The notes: a model not told the origin generated them from the sequence alone. A stretch of DNA of 44,982 nt from Thermodesulfovibrionales bacterium (GCA_026415695.1 JAOAGP010000029.1:1-44982); one strand, 5' to 3'; counted from the stretch's first letter, positions 36,558-44,381 are shown. Made by a program: numbers and translations.

Positions 36558-37148
36558 TTGGATATGAAACAATTGGTGATATACTGCCATCCAAATCCTA
36601 AAAGTTTTTGTTCTGCAATAAAAGATAAGATTGTAGAGACACTCAAAGGATTTGGGGATGAGGTTGTTGTCAGAGACCTTTATAGTATTGGATTTAATCC
36701 TGTGTTAGGCAGTGCTGATTTTATCGCCTTACAGAATAACAAGGTATTAGATGATACAAGATTAGAACAAGATTTTATATCTACCTCTGATGTTTTAAAC
36801 CTTGTTTATCCTATCTGGTGGACAGGCATGCCCTCAATGATGAAAGGCTACATTGATAGGGTCTTTTTACATGGTTTTGCCTATGCAGTTAATTCGGATC
36901 TAACAATATCGCAACTGCTTAAGGGTAAAAAGGCATTTATCTTTAATACAATGGGCACGCCAAATGAGATATATGAAAATTCTGGGATGATACACTCAAT
37001 GAAGATGACATCAGATAAAGGTATATTTGAGTTTTGCGGGATTGAGGTAGTAAGTCATGTCTTTTTTGGTGCAGTGCCTTATGTTGATGAGAGCAAAAGA
37101 AGGTCTATGCTTGATGAGGTGTCTAATATTTTAAGGTCAAACAGATAA
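36558..37148 (+). CDS. Flavodoxin-fold NAD(P)H oxidoreductase (NQO1/KefF-type)
   Basis: The protein of about 195 residues matches the flavodoxin-like quinone reductase family. The FMN-binding start VIYCHPNPKSFCSAIKD is followed by DLYSIGFNPVL, then the PIWWTGMPSMMKGYIDRVF motif (about 81-99), then GKKAFIFNTMGTP. These soluble enzymes transfer two electrons from NAD(P)H to quinones or other acceptors. The start is uncertain: a TTG at 36558 sits 5 bases after the GGGAGG, and an ATG at 36564 sits 11 bases after it. It is divergent from nadE with a gap of only about 75 bp. Confidence 0.9.
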   Translation: MDMKQLVIYCHPNPKSFCSAIKDKIVETLKGFGDEVVVRDLYSIGFNPVLGSADFIALQNNKVLDDTRLEQDFISTSDVLNLVYPIWWTGMPSMMKGYIDRVFLHGFAYAVNSDLTISQLLKGKKAFIFNTMGTPNEIYENSGMIHSMKMTSDKGIFEFCGIEVVSHVFFGAVPYVDESKRRSMLDEVSNILRSNR

Positions 37149-37212
37149 ATTCTTCTTGATTTGTGATTGATTTTAAGATATTATTGATGAAATAAAAAAA
37201 GGAGGTATAGCA

Positions 37213-37437
37213 ATGATATCAAAAGAATCTGTTGAGTCTGTCATAGAAAAGATAAGACCTAACCTAAAAAGAGAAGGCGGGGACATTGAACTTATTGAGA
37301 TCAAAGACGATACAGTATATGTAAGGTTAAAAGGGGCATGTGGGACTTGTCCAATGTCAACATTAACCTTAAAAAATTATGTTGAGTCAACACTCAAAAA
37401 GGAGATACCAGCAATAAAGTCAGTGCAGGCTGCATAG
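37213..37437 (+). CDS. NifU C-terminal-domain iron-sulfur scaffold protein
   Basis: The 74-residue protein is a stand-alone NifU C-terminal domain (Nfu type), which carries a transferable 4Fe-4S cluster. The cluster motif is CGTCPMS (C42 and C45). The surrounding sequence (IRPNLKREGGDIELIEIKDDTVYVRLKGAC) is the family standard. An excellent AAAGGAGG precedes the ATG. It is directly followed by the amidase gene. Together with the HesB-like protein it points to several iron-sulfur biogenesis factors in this genome. Confidence 0.95.
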   Translation: MISKESVESVIEKIRPNLKREGGDIELIEIKDDTVYVRLKGACGTCPMSTLTLKNYVESTLKKEIPAIKSVQAA

Positions 37438-37456
37438 ATTGTTAACTAAAAAATTG

Positions 37457-38851
37457 ATGATGATTAGATTAAATCATATTAAGGTATTTCAGGTTTTTCT
37501 TGTGCTTGCATCATTATTATTTGCCCTGCTGGCATCGTCATATGCAGAAGACATGAAGGAGGTGAAGGCTGTCAGACATTGGTCAAGTAATGATACGGTG
37601 CGGATTGTGGTGGATTTATCAGGACCTGTTGAGTTTACAAAAGGCAGGCTATCAAACCCAGAAAGATTATTCTTTGACCTGAAGAACTGCAAATTACCAA
37701 AAAACATCCCCTCAAACTACAACATCAATCTCAACATCATCAAAATGGTCAGGCTTGGACAGTTTAATGCAAATACTGTAAGGATTGTATTTGATATTGA
37801 AAAACCTGATTATGACTTCAAGGTCTTTAGCCTTGAAGACCCAGTTAGGCTTGTAGTTGATTTCACCCCCAAAACATCAGGAGAACAACCAAAAGACAAA
37901 ACAACGCCAGAACCTATACAAAAAGAGGTGATACCTGATACAAAAACAGAGGCAAAGTCTCCACCTATTCAGAAAAAGATTGTTGTATTAGACCCAGGTC
38001 ACGGTGGGCATGACCCGGGTGCTGTAGGTCCCTCTGGACTTTATGAAAAAGACATAGTCCTTGATGTTGCACTAAAGGCAGCACAATACATCACAAATTC
38101 ATATCCACACATAGAGGTGCATCTTACCCGCAACAAGGATGTATTTATCCCTCTTGAACAACGGGCTCAGATAGCAAACAGATTAAATGCCGATCTGTTT
38201 GTCTCTATCCATACAAACGCTGCTCCTAACAGATTAGCACGGGGTATTGAAACATTCCTTCTCAATTGGACTGACGATGAGGAGGCTATGAGGGTGGCTG
38301 CAAGGGAAAATGCTATCACAATGAAACAGATGAAGGAACTAAAAAACGAGGTGAGTATCATACTAACATCTCTAGAGAGAGAAACAAAGCGAGATGAATC
38401 AGTGAAGGCTGCTGGATATGTGCAGAATGCACTCATACAAAACATAACAAGTGAATATCCAAAGGTGTCAAACCTTGGCGTCAAGCAGGCACTCTTTTAT
38501 GTATTGGTAGGAGCCAAAATGCCATCTGTATTGACTGAGATATCCTTTATCAGCAACAAAGAAGAGGAGTATTTGTTATCAACAGAGGATTATCGTATCA
38601 AGATTGCACAGTCAATAGGTGATGGCATCAATAGTTATTTTTTAAACCTACCTGCAGATAAGATATCAAAATACGGCAAGATACAGAGGAATGACATTAA
38701 ATCTGTAGAACCAGTCAAGATAAAGACAACAAAAAATGGTGGATATTCATCGTCAGACATAAAAAGCAAAACAAAAAACAAAGAAAAAAAGACCAATCCC
38801 AAAAAGTACATCAAGAAGCCATCAAAGAAGGCACCAGTAAGAAGTGTTTGA
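37457..38851 (+). CDS. amiC: N-acetylmuramoyl-L-alanine amidase with AMIN domain
   Basis: The enzyme cuts the bond between muramic acid and L-alanine in peptidoglycan. A signal sequence (hydrophobic VFQVFLVLASLLFALLASSYA) is followed by an AMIN domain (about residues 35-125) for septal or envelope targeting. A Pro/Lys/Thr-rich linker leads to the zinc amidase_3 domain (from about 175), with VVLDPGHGGHDPGA, the metal Glu in GLYEKDIVLD, VSIHTNAAP and the catalytic Glu in VLTEISFISN. A Lys-rich tail of about 60 residues closes it. The ATG at 37457 is preferred to a TTG at 37439. It overlaps the next gene by 8 bp. The symbol is a family-level guess. Confidence 0.9.
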   Translation: MMIRLNHIKVFQVFLVLASLLFALLASSYAEDMKEVKAVRHWSSNDTVRIVVDLSGPVEFTKGRLSNPERLFFDLKNCKLPKNIPSNYNINLNIIKMVRLGQFNANTVRIVFDIEKPDYDFKVFSLEDPVRLVVDFTPKTSGEQPKDKTTPEPIQKEVIPDTKTEAKSPPIQKKIVVLDPGHGGHDPGAVGPSGLYEKDIVLDVALKAAQYITNSYPHIEVHLTRNKDVFIPLEQRAQIANRLNADLFVSIHTNAAPNRLARGIETFLLNWTDDEEAMRVAARENAITMKQMKELKNEVSIILTSLERETKRDESVKAAGYVQNALIQNITSEYPKVSNLGVKQALFYVLVGAKMPSVLTEISFISNKEEEYLLSTEDYRIKIAQSIGDGINSYFLNLPADKISKYGKIQRNDIKSVEPVKIKTTKNGGYSSSDIKSKTKNKEKKTNPKKYIKKPSKKAPVRSV

Positions 38852-40412
38852 TTATTTCATCGTCAACGCCCTCTGCCTTGATGGAACAGGAAGCACAGCA
38901 TTTAAGGCAAATTTGGGTATTACCAGAGACAAAATATCATACATAGGTGATGAAGTGTATGAATCACAGAATCTAATTAATGCAGATGGTCTTCTTCTCA
39001 CCCCCGGTTTTATTGATACCCACTGTCATTCAGAATTCACACTAATTGCAGACCCCAGAGCACATGGCAGGATTGCTCAAGGAGTAACCACAGAGATAAA
39101 TGGTAACTGTGGTCTATCTGCAGCACCGATTCTCGGGGATTGTATTAAACAAAGAGAACCTGATTTTCTTGAGTATTTGATACCTTACCGATGGAATACC
39201 TTTGACGAATACTTCCAAATCTTAAATGACAATGGCATTGCTATAAACCTTGCAACACTCTGCGGACAGGGTAACATCAGGGCGTCTGTTATGGGATACA
39301 AAGAGGGTAAGGCAAGTGATGTAGAGATGGCTCAAATGTATATGCATATCAAAGATGCAGTAAGGCTTGGTGCCAAAGGATTATCCACAGGGTTAATTTA
39401 TCCACCGGGTGTATTTACAACCACTGACGAATTGATTTCTTTATGTAAGTATTTAGTAAGTATAAAACCAGATGCCTTGTATGTTCCTCACATGAGGAGT
39501 GAAACAGAACATCTCATTGAGGCTATTGAAGAGACCATACAGATTGCAAGACAAAGCGGGATTAGGATCCACATATCACATCTAAAAACAGGTGGGAGGG
39601 CAAACTGGCACAAAATAGATAAGGTAATTGAGATGATTGAAGATGCAAAAACAAGTGGTATTGACATCACTTGCGATAGATATCCATATATTGCATCAAG
39701 CACTGATTTAGATACCATACTTCCAAAATGGGTATTGGAAGGTGGTATTGAGGCAGAGATTAAAAGGCTTAAAGACAGTGCCACAAGGCAGAAGATATCT
39801 AAAGAACTCCAAAAAGAACCAGATGAAGATTGGCAGGGGATATATGTATCAAGCGTTTACAGACAAGAAAATAGGTGGATGGAGGGCTTTTCTGTAGTTG
39901 AGATCTCTGAAAGATTAGGTAAAGATATAATTGACACTGTCATAGACATCATCATTGAGGATGATGCAAAGACCAATGCTATTTTTTTTAGTATGTCAGA
40001 GAACAATCTAAAAAGATTCCTCAAACTACCGTATATGACAATTGGCTCTGACAGTGCTGTTAGATGCTTTGACGGTATTACATACAAGGGCAAACCGCAT
40101 CCAAGGGGTTTTGGCTCTTTCCCCCGTTTTATAGGTAGATATGTTAGGGATGAGGGGATAATCACGATTGATGAGGCTATACGGAGGATAACATCTTTAC
40201 CAGCCAAGATATTTGGATTAGATAGAAGAGGTGAATTAAAGGTAGGATACTATGCGGATATTGTTTTATTTGATTACCACAACATTATTGACAAATCAGA
40301 TTACAACAATCCATTTGTCAAACCAAAAGGTATTGAATGGGTATTTGTAAACGGAGTGCCTGTTTATCAAAAGGGTGATTTTACTAACCTCTTACCGGGA
40401 AGGGTGATTTAG
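38844..40412 (+). CDS. N-acyl-D-amino-acid deacylase (D-aminoacylase) family amidohydrolase
   Basis: The 522-residue protein is an amidohydrolase-superfamily enzyme with the metal-binding motif GFIDTHCHSEF (about 53-63), then GVTTEINGNCGLS (the metal-bridging cysteine of D-aminoacylases), the HISHLKTGG stretch (about 231-239), TIGSDSA with the catalytic aspartate, and the C-terminal PAKIFGLDRRGELKVGYYADIVLFD. The family removes acyl groups from N-acyl-D-amino acids, and some members act on other cyclic amides. GTG start, overlapping the amidase stop by 8 bp. Placement after a cell-wall amidase suggests D-amino-acid recycling from peptidoglycan, as inference. Confidence 0.9.
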   Translation: MFDYFIVNALCLDGTGSTAFKANLGITRDKISYIGDEVYESQNLINADGLLLTPGFIDTHCHSEFTLIADPRAHGRIAQGVTTEINGNCGLSAAPILGDCIKQREPDFLEYLIPYRWNTFDEYFQILNDNGIAINLATLCGQGNIRASVMGYKEGKASDVEMAQMYMHIKDAVRLGAKGLSTGLIYPPGVFTTTDELISLCKYLVSIKPDALYVPHMRSETEHLIEAIEETIQIARQSGIRIHISHLKTGGRANWHKIDKVIEMIEDAKTSGIDITCDRYPYIASSTDLDTILPKWVLEGGIEAEIKRLKDSATRQKISKELQKEPDEDWQGIYVSSVYRQENRWMEGFSVVEISERLGKDIIDTVIDIIIEDDAKTNAIFFSMSENNLKRFLKLPYMTIGSDSAVRCFDGITYKGKPHPRGFGSFPRFIGRYVRDEGIITIDEAIRRITSLPAKIFGLDRRGELKVGYYADIVLFDYHNIIDKSDYNNPFVKPKGIEWVFVNGVPVYQKGDFTNLLPGRVI

Positions 40413-40415
40413 TGT

Positions 40416-41165
40416 ATGAATAGTTTTGTAATTCCTGTGCTTGATTTCTCACCTCATAGTGATTTCAACATCCTTACACTTTTAAAGGATTTAGAAAATA
40501 TTGAAGGGGAAGTCATCTGTATTTTTAACTCAAAAGAGGTATTTGAAAGACTTGAAGGAAATAAGAGGATTGATAAATATTGCTATAACAAGACCAATGC
40601 AGGTGTGAGCAGGTCTTGGAATATTGGGATAAACTTGGCTGAAGGGGATGTCATCTTTGTTATGAATGCAGATTTACACATTACCCAACAATGCGTGAAA
40701 GAGATGAGACAGTATTGTTTAACACTTGAGAAGGCTGTAATCGTTGGACCACAAGGTTCACATCTTGATTTCAGAAATCTCAAGGTGAATCGGTATTTTA
40801 AAAAAGGCACATTTGATAAACCTATTAAGACACATGATGTCTCTGGTTTTTTGTTTGCAATAAATACCGAGAGATTTCGTGAAAATAGATTGTGTTTTGA
40901 TGTGAGATTTAGCCCATGTTTTTTTGAAGAATGGGACATGGGACTACAGATAATGTCTGCAGGACTATACCTTTATGCAGTCCCTGTAACTGGATTTGAG
41001 CATCATTGGGGCATGTCACAGGCAGAGGATGAAAGGATTATCAACTATTTTGGAAGGGATCTAAAAAGGGGAGATGTCATGATTGAAAATCGGAAAAGGT
41101 TTATTAGAAAGTGGTCACATATGATTAGATTTAGTGAAGATTTACTGAAAGAGGCTACAATTTGA
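40416..41165 (+). CDS. Glycosyltransferase-like protein (GT2 family)
   Basis: The 249-residue protein has a GT-A-like fold. NAGVSRSWNIGINLAEGDVIFVMNADLHIT (about 63-92) is the nucleotide-sugar/metal region, with NAD in place of the DxD motif. The SGFLFAINTERF and CFFEEWDMGL (about 169-178) stretches correspond to the acceptor and catalytic parts. No membrane segment is visible. It starts 4 bp after the deacylase gene. The aspartate triad is not typical, so activity is not certain; its acceptor is unknown. Confidence 0.8.
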   Translation: MNSFVIPVLDFSPHSDFNILTLLKDLENIEGEVICIFNSKEVFERLEGNKRIDKYCYNKTNAGVSRSWNIGINLAEGDVIFVMNADLHITQQCVKEMRQYCLTLEKAVIVGPQGSHLDFRNLKVNRYFKKGTFDKPIKTHDVSGFLFAINTERFRENRLCFDVRFSPCFFEEWDMGLQIMSAGLYLYAVPVTGFEHHWGMSQAEDERIINYFGRDLKRGDVMIENRKRFIRKWSHMIRFSEDLLKEATI

Positions 41166-41191
41166 TTTGTTTTCCCTCAATATGTTATAAA
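41162..41191 (+). promoter_or_regulatory. Predicted sigma-70 type promoter of the rpsF operon
   Basis: TTGATT at 41162-41167 is followed, after 17 or 18 bases, by TTATAA (41185-41190) or TATAAA (41186-41191). It overlaps the end of the glycosyltransferase gene. Transcription would start near 41197, about 17 bases before the leader hairpin. Confidence 0.55.
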
Positions 41192-41213
41192 ATAAGTTCT
41201 TTTGATTGTTTAA

Positions 41214-41259
41214 CTCCATGCCCTTTGGAGAGAAAAAGGGCTTAATATCCACATGGAGG
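41214..41259 (+). promoter_or_regulatory. rpsF leader hairpin burying the ribosome binding site (candidate S6:S18 regulatory leader)
   Basis: Two helices stack in the leader: ctccat (41214-41219) pairs with atggag (41253-41258), and gcccttt (41220-41226) pairs with aaagggc (41235-41241). An 11-base bulge (41242-41252, ttaatatccac) lies on the 3' side. The outer stem contains GGAG of the Shine-Dalgarno GGAGG (41255-41259), so folding should block rpsF translation. Known S6:S18 leaders have a similar hairpin with a 3' bulge containing CCG; here the bulge has CCA, so the match is partial. Confidence 0.6.
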
Positions 41260-41265
41260 TTGTGT

Positions 41266-41634
41266 ATGAATTTTTATGAAACAGCAGTAATCCTCAATCC
41301 AAATCTTTCCGATGAGGAAACAAGGTCAGCCATTTCAAAGATTACAAATCTCATCACATCAAACGGGGGTGAGGTGCTTAAGGTTGACAATTGGGGCAAG
41401 AGAAAATTGGCTTATGAACTTAACAAACACAAGATGGGTTTTTACTCTATCCTATTGTTTAAGTCTCCCCCAGATGTCATTAAAAAACTTGAGGCATATT
41501 TCAAAGTATTTGATGTTGTTATCAAGTTTATGGTAATCAAACTGACAAAACATCAAATATCCGCATTGCCAAAGGATCTTACAGGTGATATGCCTGTTAG
41601 CCCTGAAGAAGTGAAGACCCAAGAAGAGGTCTAA
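41266..41634 (+). CDS. rpsF: 30S ribosomal protein S6
   Basis: S6 binds the small subunit platform as a heterodimer with S18. The 122-residue protein starts MNFYETAVILNPNLSDEE, has the conserved NWGKRKLAYELNKHKMGFYSILLFK (about 44-68) and a C-terminal tail of about 20 acidic residues. The ATG at 41266 is 6 bases after GGAGG. An in-frame ATG at 41206 lies inside the leader hairpin and is rejected. It is the first gene of the operon rpsF-ssb-rpsR, whose stop codon abuts the ssb start. Confidence 0.97.
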   Translation: MNFYETAVILNPNLSDEETRSAISKITNLITSNGGEVLKVDNWGKRKLAYELNKHKMGFYSILLFKSPPDVIKKLEAYFKVFDVVIKFMVIKLTKHQISALPKDLTGDMPVSPEEVKTQEEV

Positions 41635-42027
41635 ATGTTCAATAGGATAATCCTCATTGGCAGGTTAACAAGAGACCCTGAATTACGCTATGCCCCAAGT
41701 GGAATGGCTTTTACAAACTTCACACTTGCAGTAAATACAAGGTCAAGACAGGGTGATGAGTCAAAAGAGGAGGTATTGTTTATTGATTGTGTTGTGTTTG
41801 GTAAACAGGCTGAAAGTTGTAACCAATATCTCTCAAAAGGTAGTCTTATTTTAGTAGAGGGCAGATTGAGAGAAAGAAGATGGGAGTATGAAGGACAAAA
41901 AAAGTCTAAGATGGAGGTCTTGGCTAACAATATTCGTTTCTTGCAGAGAAAAGAGGCATCAATACCTGATATCTCTGCAGATGATTTGCCGCCACCTGAT
42001 GAGATAAGCAGGGAAGAACCATTTTAA
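41635..42027 (+). CDS. ssb: Single-stranded DNA-binding protein
   Basis: SSB coats single-stranded DNA in replication and repair. The 130-residue protein has an OB-fold core, starting FNRIILIGRLTRDPELRYAPSG and including LFIDCVVFGKQAE and LIVEGRLRERRWE-type stretches, and a short tail ending in EEPF, a variant of the DDDIPF tip that recruits partner proteins. The tail is short (about 20 residues after the fold). It lies between rpsF and rpsR as in many bacteria, with no gap to rpsF. Confidence 0.96.
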   Translation: MFNRIILIGRLTRDPELRYAPSGMAFTNFTLAVNTRSRQGDESKEEVLFIDCVVFGKQAESCNQYLSKGSLILVEGRLRERRWEYEGQKKSKMEVLANNIRFLQRKEASIPDISADDLPPPDEISREEPF

Positions 42028-42052
42028 TAATATAAAAAGGAGATAAAAAGTA

Positions 42053-42280
42053 ATGATACAGACAAAGAGGTTTCAGAAGAAAAAATTTTGTAAGTTTTGT
42101 GCAGACAAGATTGCCTTTATTGACTACAAGGATATAAAAACCTTAAGGACATTTATAACAGAAAGAGGCAAGATACTTTCAAGAAAGATGACTGGGACTT
42201 GTTCTGTTCACCAAAGAGAATTAACCACTGCTATAAAACGGGCTCGTAATATCGCCCTGTTGCCATTCATGGAAAGATAG
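42053..42280 (+). CDS. rpsR: 30S ribosomal protein S18
   Basis: S18 pairs with S6 on the platform of the small subunit. The 75-residue protein carries a cysteine pair at C13 and C16 ([10 protein letters not shown]) and a further cysteine in [10 protein letters not shown], so it is the zinc-binding form. The C-terminus [13 protein letters not shown] is standard. A Shine-Dalgarno (AAGGAG) precedes the ATG. S6 and S18 made from the same transcript would be consistent with feedback on the rpsF leader. The first DUF507 gene follows after 1 base. Confidence 0.97.
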   Translation: MIQTKRFQKKKFCKFCADKIAFIDYKDIKTLRTFITERGKILSRKMTGTCSVHQRELTTAIKRARNIALLPFMER

Positions 42281-42281
42281 T

Positions 42282-42563
42282 ATGAGGATTCCACGCAGTT
42301 GGTTGCCCATAATTTCAAAGAAAATAATACATAATATTGAGCGAAAAAACCTTGCATCATTAAATGTGCCAAAACAACAGGCAATTGAGGAAACAGAGAG
42401 GATACTATTTGATGAGTTGTCAGTTGAGGATAGGCTAAATGAGGAAGTCAGGGAGTTATTAAAGAAATTTGAATCAGAGATTGAGAGAAATAGGCTTGAC
42501 TACAGGAAACTCTTTGAGATGACAAAAAACAAACTCGTAAAGGAGAGAAACCTCGTTTTATGA
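42282..42563 (+). CDS. DUF507 family protein, first of two
   Basis: The 93-residue protein has the DUF507 layout: a basic amphipathic N-terminus (RIPRSWLPIISKKIIHNIERK), an acidic middle (ERILFDELSVEDRLNEEVRELLKKFESEIER) and a C-terminal helix ending KNKLVKERNLVL. The sequence shows no catalytic motif, cysteine or membrane segment. The family has no assigned function, and is usually found as two adjacent copies. Its end overlaps the second copy by 4 bp. It sits right after rpsR, so it is made together with ribosomal proteins. Confidence 0.85.
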   Translation: MRIPRSWLPIISKKIIHNIERKNLASLNVPKQQAIEETERILFDELSVEDRLNEEVRELLKKFESEIERNRLDYRKLFEMTKNKLVKERNLVL

Positions 42564-42838
42564 TGCTATCTGATGAAAAGGTCAGGCACCTTACCCACCA
42601 ATTATACAAATCCTTGGTGGAAAAACAGATAATAACCCCTATTGAGAACGAGGAAAAGATTCGCAAGGAGATAAAGAGGACGATTAGGGAGGAGTTAAGA
42701 TTAGGTGAAGACATTGATGAGGCTGTCAGGAAAAAGATTGAATCCCTATCCAAAAAGCCAGTAGAAGGCAGTCAAGAATGGGATATCCTATACAGAAAGT
42801 ATTTTGCTGAAGAAGAGTCGCGCAGGGGAAGGAGATAG
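42560..42838 (+). CDS. DUF507 family protein, second of two
   Basis: The 92-residue protein is a paralogue of the preceding one, with the same acidic helical middle (ENEEKIRKEIKRTIREELRLGEDIDEAVRKKIESL) and a basic start (KVRHLTHQLYKSLVEK). It ends with a basic tail (AEEESRRGRR). It overlaps the first copy by 4 bp (ATGA). Its last codons contain the AAGGAG that appears to serve the following HNH gene. A heterodimer of the two is plausible because they are translated together, but this is inference. Confidence 0.85.
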   Translation: MMLSDEKVRHLTHQLYKSLVEKQIITPIENEEKIRKEIKRTIREELRLGEDIDEAVRKKIESLSKKPVEGSQEWDILYRKYFAEEESRRGRR

Positions 42839-42840
42839 GT

Positions 42841-43140
42841 ATTTTTATTACTCAGGTTGACTCATCATTTATAAATAAACAAAAGGCAATTGCAAGACAG
42901 TTAAGACAATCTGGTTGGTGGAAGAGGAAGGTTTCAACTGGAAGGTGTTACTATTGTAACAGTAGTGTATCGCCAAAGGATCTAACCATGGATCATATAG
43001 TGCCTATTATAAGGGGTGGTCAAACAGTAAAGTCAAATCTTGTGCCAGCATGTAAAGATTGTAATAACAAGAAAAAATACCTCCTTCCGTCTGAATGGCA
43101 AGAGTATCTTCAAACACTCAATCATATCAATGAAGATTGA
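42841..43140 (+). CDS. HNH endonuclease, apparently starting at ATT
   Basis: In this frame the sequence encodes 99 residues ending at the TGA at 43138. The HNH/zinc motif is complete: C36 and C39 (CYYC), D51-H52 (MDHIVP), G59-G60, N66 and C71/C74-N75 (CKDCNN). Between the preceding in-frame stop (about 42803) and C36 there is no ATG, GTG or TTG. The only in-frame ATG is at residue 50, past the first cysteine pair. An AAGGAG at 42829-42834 lies 6 bases before the ATT at 42841, which I take as the start; ATA at 42835 is possible. The DUF507 stop precedes it by 2 bases, allowing coupled re-initiation. HNH proteins of this kind nick or cut DNA; the target is unknown. Confidence 0.75.
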   Translation: MFITQVDSSFINKQKAIARQLRQSGWWKRKVSTGRCYYCNSSVSPKDLTMDHIVPIIRGGQTVKSNLVPACKDCNNKKKYLLPSEWQEYLQTLNHINED

Positions 43141-43883
43141 AGACCCTTGACTTCATCAGAGACATACAATTTTACCAACATACAAACGGTTACAGGGTTT
43201 CGGTTGATGCAGTATTATTATACGATTTCGTAAGGCTTCCCCATATTAAAACGATTTACGACCTCGGTGCAGGTTCGGGCATCATAGGTCTTTTACTTGC
43301 AAAAAGATATCCAAACTCAAGGGTAACCCTTGTGGAAATACAATCTGGTCTTGCAGAACTTGCCAATGAGAATGTAACCCTAAATAGATTAAACGATAGG
43401 GTTATTGTCATAAATTCCGACATAAAAAATCTTTCAAAATACACCGACATCCTCGGAAAAATAGATGTCGTTGTATCAAATCCTCCATTTAGAAGATGTA
43501 AAACAGGTTTAATAAGCCCAAACGATGAAAAGGCACTTGCAAGGCATGAGATAAATCTATCGTTAAGCCAACTGCTAAAAACATCTGCAGATATCCTTAA
43601 ACATCATGGACATTTATACATCATTTACTTACCAGAAAGACTTGCAGAGATTACAATCAAGATGAAAGAAAATCAGTTGGAGATTAAAAGGATAAGGTTT
43701 GTACATTCATTCATAGACAGTCCTGCAAAGATGGTGCTTGTAGAGGCGGTCAAGGGTGCAAAGACAGGGCTCAAGGTCATGCCCCCTCTTATAATCTACA
43801 AAGACAAGGATACCTATTCCGATGAGGTGCTTGAGATGTATATGGAAAAAAGCAAGGATCCAATGGCATCAAACTTACCGTGA
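43137..43883 (+). CDS. N6-adenine methyltransferase, TrmN6-like
   Basis: The 248-residue SAM-dependent enzyme resembles TrmN6 (YfiC), which methylates adenine 37 of tRNA-Val. The N-terminus has the family's QHTNGYRVSVDAVLLYDF stretch (about 14-31). Motif I is DLGAGSGIIGLLLA (about 43-56) and the catalytic motif is SNPPFR (about 112-117), an NPP[F/Y] typical of N6-adenine methylation. It starts at TTG, overlapping the HNH stop by 4 bases (TTGA), and no ATG occurs in the first 70 codons. Substrate is inferred from family resemblance. It closes the ribosomal-protein run. Confidence 0.85.
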   Translation: MKTLDFIRDIQFYQHTNGYRVSVDAVLLYDFVRLPHIKTIYDLGAGSGIIGLLLAKRYPNSRVTLVEIQSGLAELANENVTLNRLNDRVIVINSDIKNLSKYTDILGKIDVVVSNPPFRRCKTGLISPNDEKALARHEINLSLSQLLKTSADILKHHGHLYIIYLPERLAEITIKMKENQLEIKRIRFVHSFIDSPAKMVLVEAVKGAKTGLKVMPPLIIYKDKDTYSDEVLEMYMEKSKDPMASNLP

Positions 43884-44046
43884 TTAATGTGCCTTAAACA
43901 GTAATTGCATTTATAGGTTACTTTCCGTAAGTATAATTTTACTCCACTGCTATTTTTCTTTCACCTCTTCATAAACATTTTTTTGAAAACAAGATAGACC
44001 AACATTAAAGGTCTGCATAGGGGGCATCTCTCATAATACCGCACTT
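43884..44046. other. Non-coding segment after the methyltransferase gene
   Basis: I see no gene, RNA or clear terminator in these bases. Together with the degraded transposase that follows, they form about 500 bases without an intact gene. Confidence 0.5.
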
Positions 44047-44369
44047 ACCTGACCGTGTGTCGGATTCTTACGCATAATCCAATACTGCTTGCTCTATCTC
44101 TTGTGATGCTTGGTTGCTTATAAGTAATCACACTTATTGATATTTAGTCTTTTACTTTCCTACAGGCTTCACTGATATTGCCAAGTGTCTTGCCAAGTTC
44201 TAATATACTTATCTTCCAATCAATGTTATACTGTCTCAGTGTCTTAGTTTTTTCCCTCATTAGTTAGTTTTTTTGCATAAACTATCTTAACCATAAGAAC
44301 ATGACCCTTTAAGTCCTTTTCACTACTAAACTGTAAGTATTTTTCTTGATTAATACAGTTAAGGTTCAT
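44047..44369 (-). pseudogene. Decayed transposase remnant, IS481-like
   Basis: The minus strand carries fragments that look like the start of an integrase-type transposase. One reading frame gives MNLNCINQEKYLQFSSEKDL... to KLTNEGK (44369 to about 44250). A single extra A in a run of six As shifts it to TKTLRQYNIDWKISILELG and GNISEACRKV (to 44144), a helix-turn-helix-like start. After an internal loss, QEIEQAVLDYA (44071-44103) and, after another shift, NPTHGQV (about 44047-44070) resemble the 'IEEAV..YA.ENP.HGQ' stretch of IS481-type transposases. No DDE catalytic domain or terminal repeats remain. It lies 12 bp downstream of the PD-(D/E)XK gene. The family name is inferred by eye. Confidence 0.5.
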
Positions 44370-44381
44370 CATGAAAGATTT

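Noticed and set aside
41206-41265. Upstream ATG giving S6 a 20-residue N-terminal extension
   Set aside because: The extension is read through the leader hairpin, has no Shine-Dalgarno, and the standard S6 start (MNFYETAVI) is at 41266 behind GGAGG.
42841-43883. HNH nuclease plus methyltransferase as a restriction-modification system
   Set aside because: The methyltransferase matches TrmN6-type tRNA enzymes in its N-terminal GYR.SVDA motif, with no target-recognition domain, and the operon is a ribosomal one.
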